Assembly (NCBI GenBank): GCA_934162365.1
Contig: CAKPIK010000007.1
Span: 1-15,264 of the forward strand
Source: an uncultured Clostridia bacterium
GTDB taxonomy: Bacteria > Bacillota > Clostridia > TANB77 > CAG-508
DNA length: 15,264 bases
Reading direction: 5' to 3'
Shown here: in pieces, positions 6,563-11,810 of the stretch
Layout of the letters: every line of letters starts with the position of its first letter
How positions within the stretch are numbered: position 1 is the first letter of the stretch
Translations under genes and position numbers: made by a program
Notes under the pieces: model-generated
The model's database searches: none
Told to the model about the DNA's origin: nothing
Seen by the model: only the letters and a program-made list of their open reading frames with translations

Positions 6563-7798
6563 ATGAAGAAACCAGAATTATTAGCACCAGCAGGCTCTTT
6601 CGAAAAAGCAAAAGTAGCATTTATGTATGGAGCAGACGCAGTATATTGTGGAACAGCATCATTATCACTAAGAAGCAGAGCAGAAGTTGATGATGATGAT
6701 TTAATTAACACAATAAAATATGCTCATAGTATAGGCAAAAAAGTTTATGCTGCTTTAAATATATATGCTTGGGATAACAATTATGAAGAAATTGAAAAAC
6801 AAGTAAAAAGACTAGATGAGGTCAAAGTTGATGGTATTATTGCATCTGACGGAGGCGTAATACAAAAAATACGTCAAATAGCACCAGATATAGAAGTTCA
6901 TATCAGTACACAAGCCAATGTAGTAAGTTATCATAGTGCAAAATTTTGGTATGACAATGGAGCAAAAAGAGTAATATTAGGAAGAGAAACAAGTAAAGAT
7001 CAAATAGAAGAAATAATGAAGAATAAACCAGAAGACTTAGAAGTAGAAATGTTTATACACGGTGCACTATGTTGGGCTTATTCTGGAAGATGCTTCTTAA
7101 GTGAATACCTATCTTGTAGAAGCGCAAACTTAGGAGATTGTTCTCAAAGTTGCAGATGGGCATATAATATGTATCTAGAAGAAAAGAATAATCCAGGAAA
7201 CTTAATGCCAGTAGAAACTGACGAAAATGGAACATACATATTATCATCAAAAGACTTATGCTTAATAAAAGAAATTCCACAAATCATAGAAATGGGAGTA
7301 GATAGCTTAAAAATAGAAGGTAGACTAAAAACAGAATACTATCTAGCAAGTGTAGTAAATGTGTATAGAAATGCAATAGATGACTATATTAAAGATCCAG
7401 AAAATTATGATTATACTAAATACTTAAAAGAGCTAGAGAAAATAAAAACAAGAGGACTTACAACATTCTATTTTAATGATAGAAATAATAAAGATTTCCA
7501 AGAATATGAAGGAAAACAATATAATCCTAACTTTGAATTTGGTGGAAAAATAATAGAAGATAAGCCAGCTGGAGAAATATCAACAATAGAAATAAAAAAT
7601 AAATTAAAAGTTGGTGATGTACTAGAATTAATAATACCAAACAAAATAGAAGCGGAAGAATTTGAAATAAAAGAACTATTTGACAGTGAAACAGGAGAGA
7701 AAATAGAAACAGTAAATCCTGGAAAACTTGGACAAACAGTAAAACTAACAATACCATACGAAGTAAAACAAGGATGGATATTAAGAAGAAAAAAATAA
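6563..7798 (+). CDS. trhP: U32 family tRNA hydroxylation protein (TrhP type), 411 aa
   Basis: Annotated in older records as a U32 peptidase or collagenase-like protease. The family has been shown to help make 5-hydroxyuridine at tRNA position 34, which TrmR then methylates. The N-terminal barrel begins MKKPELLAPAGSFEKAKVA. The U32 signature spans residues 162-200: EMFIHGALCWAYSGRC, SCRSANLGDCSQSC. Cys170, Cys177, Cys193 or Cys197, and Cys233 (SKDLC) fit an iron-sulfur ligand set; SLKIEGRLKTEYY follows. The C-terminal small domain ends in a lysine-rich tail. I chose ATG 6563, overlapping nothing and preceded by AAAGGTGAG, over an in-frame GTG at 6554 because the family starts at MKKPELLAP. The hpt-trmR-trhP order makes one operon. 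Confidence 0.9.
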   Translation: MKKPELLAPAGSFEKAKVAFMYGADAVYCGTASLSLRSRAEVDDDDLINTIKYAHSIGKKVYAALNIYAWDNNYEEIEKQVKRLDEVKVDGIIASDGGVIQKIRQIAPDIEVHISTQANVVSYHSAKFWYDNGAKRVILGRETSKDQIEEIMKNKPEDLEVEMFIHGALCWAYSGRCFLSEYLSCRSANLGDCSQSCRWAYNMYLEEKNNPGNLMPVETDENGTYILSSKDLCLIKEIPQIIEMGVDSLKIEGRLKTEYYLASVVNVYRNAIDDYIKDPENYDYTKYLKELEKIKTRGLTTFYFNDRNNKDFQEYEGKQYNPNFEFGGKIIEDKPAGEISTIEIKNKLKVGDVLELIIPNKIEAEEFEIKELFDSETGEKIETVNPGKLGQTVKLTIPYEVKQGWILRRKK

Positions 7799-7801
7799 GA
7801 T

Positions 7802-7824
7802 AAGAGCGAGTAGAACTCGCTCTT
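7802..7824. terminator. Bidirectional terminator between trhP and the DUF368 gene
   Basis: AAGAGCGAGT (7802-7811) pairs with ACTCGCTCTT (7815-7824) around AGA. An A-rich run before it gives a T tract on the minus strand, so it can end both converging genes; the T run on the plus side is short. Confidence 0.85.
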
Positions 7825-8630
7825 TACTCATATTTAGCCAACTTATATGAAAGAACTAGAGAAACAAGCATGATTATAATTGAAACTAATCCTATTAAAT
7901 CTAAGGAAAATCCAGGGTAAAGTACAAAAATAGAACCGAGAGTAAATCCTATTATTGCCAAAAAAGTAGACTGATGATATTTCTTTAGTAAAATATTAAT
8001 AATTTTAAGCCAAACAATACTACCTAGAAAAACGCCTATTGACAAAGGAACAAGAAGTCTTAAATTAACACTTGCAATAGCAGAAAGATACTCGGAATAA
8101 ACTCCAAGACACATCAGAATTATAGTATTACTAACTCCAGGGACAACAATACCAATAGACATTATAAATCCTGCAAATATTAAATAAAAAGGATTGTAAA
8201 CAAAATATAAAACAATATTATTAAAATCGAAATGTTTTTCAAATACAATCAACAAAACGCCTATACTAAAGGATATGATAAGAGGCAAAAGCTTTTTCAA
8301 CTGAATACATTTATCAAAATTTGCTTGTTTAAATAAAGCTGGAATAGTACCGAGAATTAAGCCGATAAATGCATAACAAGCTTGAAACTTAAATGTATTA
8401 AAAAAATACTTTATTACATTTCCAAAAAGAACAATTCCTAAAAAAGAACCAAGTCCAATTGGAAGTAAAAAAACAAAGTTCTTTTTAAAATCCTTAAACA
8501 AATTTAAAACAGAATCTACTAATTTCTCATAGATGCCAAAAATAACGCAAAAAACACCACTACTAACACCTGGCAGAATGGCACCAAATCCTATTAAAAT
8601 ACCAATAACAAGATTAAATAAAAAATTCAT
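7824..8630 (-). CDS. DUF368 membrane protein, candidate undecaprenyl-phosphate translocase, 268 aa
   Basis: A polytopic membrane protein with about eight hydrophobic segments. The DUF368 hallmark GAILPGVSSGVFCVIFGIYE (Pro20) recurs in the second half as GIVVPGVSNTIILMCLGVYSEYL (Pro164), which shows the internal duplication of the family. DUF368 proteins (also called PopT) were recently reported as polyprenyl-phosphate transporters that return the C55-P carrier across the membrane for cell-wall synthesis. That role is taken from family knowledge, not seen here. AGAGGG lies six or so bases before the ATG (8630). It is transcribed toward trhP and away from sigK. Its own promoter is not clear in the 60-70 bases upstream. 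Confidence 0.88.
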   Translation of the reverse strand: MNFLFNLVIGILIGFGAILPGVSSGVFCVIFGIYEKLVDSVLNLFKDFKKNFVFLLPIGLGSFLGIVLFGNVIKYFFNTFKFQACYAFIGLILGTIPALFKQANFDKCIQLKKLLPLIISFSIGVLLIVFEKHFDFNNIVLYFVYNPFYLIFAGFIMSIGIVVPGVSNTIILMCLGVYSEYLSAIASVNLRLLVPLSIGVFLGSIVWLKIINILLKKYHQSTFLAIIGFTLGSIFVLYPGFSLDLIGLVSIIIMLVSLVLSYKLAKYE

Positions 8631-8711
8631 ATAAAACCCTCTAACACTTTATAAATAAGTATGGTAAAAACAATAAAAATATGAATAAAAAATAAGTTTT
8701 AAAGGTCAGGC

Positions 8712-8739
8712 ACTTTCATAAAAGCTATAACATATATTA
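8712..8739 (+). promoter_or_regulatory. Sporulation-type promoter (sigma-K/sigma-E like) upstream of sigK
   Basis: CATATATTA (8731-8739) fits the sigma-K -10 pattern CATANNNTA, with AC (8712-8713) 17 bases before it at the -35 position. No good sigma-A promoter is seen here. Autoregulation of sigK by sigma-K or activation by sigma-E would be expected from Bacillus, but this site is a pattern match only. Confidence 0.45.
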
Positions 8740-8768
8740 TGGTATAGCAAGAAATGGAGGTGCTTGCA

Positions 8769-9471
8769 ATGCTTACCATCTCATTAACGGGTTTTTTAGC
8801 TTTTTTACAAACATCAGTATTTGCAGTTGGATATATAGCGAGTAATAACTTATTTCCAGAACCATTGAGCAGTGAAGAAGAAAAAATATATTTAGAAAAA
8901 ATGGAAAACGGCGATGAAGAAGCTAAAAATATATTAATTGAGCGAAACCTAAGACTAGTTGCCCATATATCGAAAAAATACTCTAGCACTAATGTTGATC
9001 AAGAAGATTTAATCTCAATTGGAACCATTGGATTAATAAAAGGAATAAATAGCTTTAAAGTAAACAAAGGAACAAAGCTCTCAACATATGTATCAAGATG
9101 TATAGATAATGAAATATTAATGTATTTAAGAGCAACTAAAAAACATCGGAGCAGAAGTGTACTTAGAAGATGTAATTGGAAAAGATAAGGATGATAATAC
9201 AGTTACACTTAAAGAAGTAATAGAAAGCAATGATAAAAGTATAGAAGATGAAGTTGACCTGAAAATAAAAATGAAAAAACTTTATCAAAAAGTAAAGGAT
9301 GTTTTAAAAGATAGAGAACGAACAATTATTAAATTACGTTTTGGACTAGAAGGAGGTAAGCCAAAGACACAAAAAGAAATCGCTAATATGATGGGAATAT
9401 CTCGTTCATACGTGTCAAGAATAGAAACAAAAGCGATAAATAAATTAGGAAAAGAATTCCAAGAAGAATAA
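8769..9471 (+). CDS. sigK: RNA polymerase sporulation sigma factor sigma-K, frame broken once
   Basis: Joining 8769-9146 with 9148-9471 gives 233 residues, close to the 241 of Bacillus sigma-K. The N terminus is hydrophobic (SLTGFLAFLQTSVFAVGYIASNN) followed by PEPLSSEEEKIYLEKM, so the pro-sequence that the SpoIVFB protease removes appears to be kept. Region 2 reads IERNLRLVAHISKKY, DLISIGTIGLIKGI and GTKLSTYVSRCIDNEILMYLRATKK. Region 4 ends with KTQKEIANMMGISRSYVSRIE. Sigma-K drives late mother-cell genes. Start ATG 8769 has GGAGG at 8756-8760; an in-frame ATG at 8754 overlaps that site. The first frame stops at 9186-9188, losing region 4. No insertion element is present, although sigK is a known target of skin-type elements in other species. 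Confidence 0.88.
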
Positions 9472-9489
9472 ATATGAGGTGTAATTTTT

Positions 9490-9936
9490 ATGGCATATTC
9501 AGATAGAGAATTATTAGCAAGGATGATAGAGTGTGAAGCTGGAGGAGAAGGCGATAATGGAATGAGGGCTGTTGCAACAGTAATAATGAACAGAGTAAAT
9601 GTTTCAGAAGGTGAGTATGCAAGAATCTCACAAGGCGGGAATATTAGAAATATACTCTTCCAAGCAGGACAATTTGACTGTGCGGCAGAAACACTAGGAG
9701 GAAATTATAATAGTCAAAATATTTATAATATGAATCCAACAGAACTTAATTATTACATTGCAGATTGGGCCTTGTCGGGAAATAGGCTTAATGAAATAGA
9801 TAATTGTTTATGGTACTTAAATCCATTTAAACCAACTTGTGATAGCACATTTCCAAGAAACGGTTCAGGAAGTCTACACACAAGACTTGGAGAACATTGC
9901 TTCTATATGCCAACAGCACTGTATGCTAACACATAA
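9490..9936 (+). CDS. cwlJ: Spore cortex-lytic enzyme, CwlJ/SleB (Hydrolase_2) family, 148 aa
   Basis: The whole protein is one Hydrolase_2 domain: LARMIECEAGGEGDNGMRAVATVIMNRV carries the family's EAxGE motif with Glu16 at the expected catalytic position, and WYLNPFKPTC and GEHCFYMP close the domain. CwlJ-type enzymes degrade spore cortex peptidoglycan during germination. No signal peptide or PG-binding domain is present, as in CwlJ and unlike SleB. GAGGTG lies eight bases before the ATG. It starts 18 bases after sigK and is followed 14 bases later by a gerQ-like gene. CwlJ needs GerQ for its place in the coat in Bacillus, so the pairing supports the call. Confidence 0.9.
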   Translation: MAYSDRELLARMIECEAGGEGDNGMRAVATVIMNRVNVSEGEYARISQGGNIRNILFQAGQFDCAAETLGGNYNSQNIYNMNPTELNYYIADWALSGNRLNEIDNCLWYLNPFKPTCDSTFPRNGSGSLHTRLGEHCFYMPTALYANT

Positions 9937-9950
9937 AGGAGGTACTATAG

Positions 9951-10271
9951 TTGGAAAATAGTATGATAAGACAAACTGACTCGAGCCAAAATGTTCCAGA
10001 GACATTAAAAAATCCAATATATACACCTGGATTTTTAAGACAACAAATTGGAAAATTAATGCGAGTTGAATTTTTAATAGGAACCAACAATCTAGTTGAC
10101 AGAATAGGAATTCTAGAACAGGTTGGAGCAAGTTATATATTATTAAGATCATTTGAAAATGACAGTTTGGTATATTGCGATATATACTCAATAAAATTTA
10201 TTACAATATCAACAGGAAGAAAGATGGCACAATGGGAAAGTAATCAATGGAACAGTCAATTTAATATGTAA
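9951..10271 (+). CDS. gerQ: GerQ-like spore coat protein, 106 aa
   Basis: A short N-terminal tail rich in Gln, Ser, Asn and Pro leads to a compact core of about 70 residues: FLRQQIGKLMRVEFLIGT, DRIGILEQVGASYILLRSFENDSLVYCDIYSIKFITI. This layout (a fixed IGK-type start, a beta-rich domain, and a last YSIKFITI strand) matches GerQ, the coat protein that anchors CwlJ in Bacillus; the residue match is modest and the neighbour cwlJ carries much of the weight. The start is TTG 9951, chosen because AAAGGAGGT (9935-9943) lies seven bases upstream; the ATG at 9963 would be 19 bases away. Confidence 0.75.
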   Translation: MENSMIRQTDSSQNVPETLKNPIYTPGFLRQQIGKLMRVEFLIGTNNLVDRIGILEQVGASYILLRSFENDSLVYCDIYSIKFITISTGRKMAQWESNQWNSQFNM

Positions 10272-10276
10272 AAATA

Positions 10277-10299
10277 TAGTGGCAAATTTTTTGCCACTA
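10277..10299. terminator. Bidirectional terminator between gerQ and the XRE regulator
   Basis: TAGTGGCAAA (10277-10286) pairs with TTTGCCACTA (10290-10299) around TTT. A-rich flanks on both sides give T-rich tracts on either transcript. Confidence 0.8.
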
Positions 10300-10306
10300 A
10301 AAATAT

Positions 10307-10624
10307 TTATAAATTCTTCATAAACATAGCAAACTTTTCAAGAAGTTCGCAACCTGATTTAATTTGTTCTTCACTATATTCGTTTAAAGCTTTTTGAGCT
10401 GAAGCTGGTATTGAATAATCTTTACCAAATAAAATATAATCCGCAGATAAATTGGTTATTTCACAAAGTTTTTCGATTTTCTCTATAGAAAGACAACCTT
10501 TGCCGTGTTCTACCATTCCTAGATATTGTCCAGAAACACCTAACTGTTTTGCGAGTTTCTCTTTAGATAATCCCATACTTTCACGAATATTTTTTATTCT
10601 TAAACCAATTTCAGTTTTTAACAT
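10307..10624 (-). CDS. XRE-family helix-turn-helix regulator, 105 aa
   Basis: The HTH_3 domain covers about residues 8-63: IGLRIKNIRESMGLSKEKLAKQLGVSGQYLGMVEHGK, with the recognition helix around SGQYLGMVE, then LSADYILFG. A short helical C-terminal part (SEEQIKSGCELLEKFAMFM) may serve for dimers or a partner. I chose ATG 10624, nine bases after AAGGGG (10635-10640), over an in-frame TTG at 10633. It is divergent from the Spo0A-like regulator and shares its 150-bp control region, including the phased ACAAAA array, so it may regulate or be regulated with that system. Target genes are unknown. Proteins of this size occur in phage-type switches and in sporulation control (SinR-like). Confidence 0.85.
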   Translation of the reverse strand: MLKTEIGLRIKNIRESMGLSKEKLAKQLGVSGQYLGMVEHGKGCLSIEKIEKLCEITNLSADYILFGKDYSIPASAQKALNEYSEEQIKSGCELLEKFAMFMKNL

Positions 10625-10674
10625 AAAAATCAACCCCTTCTTTGTAAAGTAATTATTAATTTATATAATAAACT

Positions 10675-10700
10675 ACAAAATACGACAGAAAGTGACAAAA
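10675..10700 (+). promoter_or_regulatory. Three-unit 10-bp-phased operator array upstream of the Spo0A-like regulator
   Basis: ACAAAA at 10675, ACAGAA at 10685 and ACAAAA at 10695 recur every 10 bases (another ACAAAA at 10707 is out of phase). Read on the other strand the units are TTTTGTCAC, TTCTGTCGTA and TTTTGTAG, near the Spo0A box TTTGTCGAA; tandem 0A boxes are known to sit one turn apart. The last unit ends 23 bases before TATGAT (10724-10729). Binding by the neighbouring regulator is inferred. Confidence 0.6.
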
Positions 10701-10723
10701 GGGACTACAAAAATATGAATAAA

Positions 10724-10729
10724 TATGAT
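10724..10729 (+). promoter_or_regulatory. -10-like hexamer of the Spo0A-like regulator gene
   Basis: TATGAT lies 49 bases before the preferred ATG (10773). There is no good -35 hexamer 17 bases upstream, which suits an activator-dependent promoter with the array just behind the -35 position. Confidence 0.45.
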
Positions 10730-10772
10730 AAAATATGAAAAAACGAGAAAGGATGGACAGGGCGAAAATCAA

Positions 10773-11540
10773 ATGAAATTATTATTAATAGAAGATGACA
10801 AGAATGAATGTGAGAAGTTTGAAGAACTTGCTAACAGAAATAAAGAAGTAGAATTCGTAGCAATAACAAACTCTGCAAGCGAAGGCTTAAAATATTTTAA
10901 AAGATTTATGCCAGACGGAATCATTTTAGACTTAGAACTAAATGAAGGTCAAGGAAGTGGCTTTGAATTTTTGAAAGAATTAAAGCAGTTGAATCTGGAT
11001 TATCTGCCTAAAATAGTAGTTACAACAAATGTATTTTCAGATTCTGTGTATGACTATTTACACGAAAACAAAGTAGATTTTATATTTTATAAAAAACAAG
11101 AAAATTATTCAGTAGAAAAAGTAATAAACACACTATTATTGCTAAAACAATATAAGCATAAAGAAACAAAGATAGAAAATGTAAAAGATGAAGAAGATAC
11201 AAGAATGATTTCCGACAGAATTGATAGAGAATTAGATTTAATAGGAGTAGGTGCACATCTACAAGGAAGAAAATATTTGCACGATGCGATATTATATCTT
11301 TTAACAACTGAGAGTAAAGATAGTAAAATCTCTATTACACAATACTTAACATCAAAATATAAAAAGCCAGACAGTACAATAAGTAGAGCAATGCAAAATG
11401 CGATTATATATGCTTGGAGAATATCATCAATAGAAGATTTGGCAGAACATTATACTGCTAAAATAAATCATGAAACTGGAATACCAACTCCTTCTGGATT
11501 TATATATTATTACGTAGAGAAAATAAAAAAGACATTATAA
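10773..11540 (+). CDS. Response regulator with CheY-like receiver and Spo0A-type DNA-binding domain, 255 aa
   Basis: Receiver, residues 1-125: acidic pocket Glu7-Asp8-Asp9 (LLLIEDDKNE), phospho-acceptor Asp53 (GIILDLEL), Thr84/85 (VVTTNVF) and the lysine in IFYKKQ. After a charged linker the last 110 residues resemble the Spo0A C-terminal domain: IGVGAHLQGRKYLHDAILYL matches the IG-PAHIKGY-YLREAI block, and ISITQYLTSKYKKPDSTISRAMQNAIIYAW the recognition-helix block. The receiver differs from true Spo0A, so this is a paralogue rather than the sporulation master regulator. ATG 10773 (with ACAGGG upstream) opens directly on the receiver; an in-frame ATG at 10725 would add 16 residues of no receiver character. 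A peptide ORF and a histidine kinase follow, suggesting a two-component pair. Confidence 0.85.
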   Translation: MKLLLIEDDKNECEKFEELANRNKEVEFVAITNSASEGLKYFKRFMPDGIILDLELNEGQGSGFEFLKELKQLNLDYLPKIVVTTNVFSDSVYDYLHENKVDFIFYKKQENYSVEKVINTLLLLKQYKHKETKIENVKDEEDTRMISDRIDRELDLIGVGAHLQGRKYLHDAILYLLTTESKDSKISITQYLTSKYKKPDSTISRAMQNAIIYAWRISSIEDLAEHYTAKINHETGIPTPSGFIYYYVEKIKKTL

Positions 11541-11553
11541 AATCATAAATTTG

Positions 11554-11579
11554 ACAAAATTCTACAAAAAGTAACAAAA
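11554..11579 (+). promoter_or_regulatory. Three-unit 10-bp-phased operator array upstream of the peptide ORF
   Basis: ACAAAA recurs at 11554, 11564 and 11574. The alignment with the array at 10675 has about 22 of 30 bases identical, and the last unit again ends 23 bases before a -10-like hexamer (TACAAT, 11603-11608). The same arrangement twice in one locus suggests one regulator acting at both promoters. Confidence 0.6.
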
Positions 11580-11592
11580 ACTACACTACCGA

Positions 11593-11630
11593 ATATCACC
11601 TATACAATAGCGTATAGGTGGTATCTTTTT
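11593..11630 (+). terminator. Strong terminator of the Spo0A-like gene, overlapping a promoter-like site
   Basis: A 13-bp stem (11593-11605 with 11612-11624, one G-U) with a 6-nt loop is followed by C and TTTTT. The candidate -10 TACAAT (11603-11608) for the peptide ORF lies at the top of the stem, so transcripts started there would lack the left arm and not form the hairpin. Confidence 0.85.
11603..11608 (+). promoter_or_regulatory. -10-like hexamer for the 16-residue peptide ORF
   Basis: TACAAT, 23 bases after the phased array and about 58 bases before the ATG at 11666. No clear -35 is present, in line with an activated promoter. This is a placement argument, not proof of transcription. 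Confidence 0.4.
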
Positions 11631-11665
11631 ATTTGTAAAAAATAAAAAGATAGGTGGTGATAAGT

Positions 11666-11716
11666 ATGAGTTGGGAAGAAATATGGAAAATAATTGAACG
11701 TATAATGGGTGCATAA
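11666..11716 (+). CDS. 16-residue amphipathic peptide, candidate signal of the adjacent two-component system
   Basis: The reading MSWEEIWKIIERIMGA ends at TAA 11714-11716. AGGTGGTGA (11652-11660) lies six bases before the ATG, one of the best ribosome binding sites in the window. In a helix, Trp3, Ile6, Trp7, Ile10, Ile13 and Met14 form one face, while Glu4, Glu5, Lys8, Glu11 and Arg12 form the other, as in small membrane-active or leaderless signal peptides. There is no signal sequence and no Cys, so it is not an AgrD-type thiolactone precursor. It sits alone between two terminators, after the regulator and before the kinase, with its own array-linked promoter. A function as pheromone, regulatory leader or membrane peptide is inference. 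Confidence 0.6.
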   Translation: MSWEEIWKIIERIMGA

Positions 11717-11737
11717 CAGTAAAGAATATAATTATTG

Positions 11738-11774
11738 AAAGAAGTACAATTTTTATTGATTGTGCTTCTTTTTT
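11738..11774 (+). terminator. Terminator of the peptide ORF, overlapping the kinase promoter
   Basis: AAAGAAGTACAAT (11738-11750) pairs with ATTGTGCTTCTTT (11759-11771), with one G-U, followed by T residues. The -35 of the next promoter starts in its loop. Confidence 0.85.
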
Positions 11775-11784
11775 GGTGTATAAT
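11756..11784 (+). promoter_or_regulatory. Sigma-A promoter of the histidine kinase gene
   Basis: TTGATT (11756-11761), a 17-base spacer and TATAAT (11779-11784), with the kinase ATG 27 bases later. Unlike the regulator and peptide promoters it has a recognisable -35 and no ACAAAA array, so the sensor may be made constitutively. Confidence 0.7.
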
Positions 11785-11810
11785 ATAAAAAAATTAAGGA
11801 AGTCAAATAA

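Noticed and set aside
8769..9471. A skin-type prophage element in sigK
   Set aside because: The two coding parts overlap directly with a one-base shift; there is no inserted DNA and no recombinase gene in the window.
10773..11540. The master regulator Spo0A itself
   Set aside because: The receiver lacks the typical Spo0A residues around the phospho-acceptor, the DNA-binding domain is divergent, and it is paired with a kinase; a paralogue is more likely.
11551..11556. TTGACA as a -35 element
   Set aside because: No -10 hexamer lies 16-18 bases downstream; the match comes from the first unit of the ACAAAA array.
11666..11716. An AgrD-like autoinducing peptide
   Set aside because: It has no Cys, no amphipathic leader plus charged tail, and there is no AgrB-like processing gene nearby.
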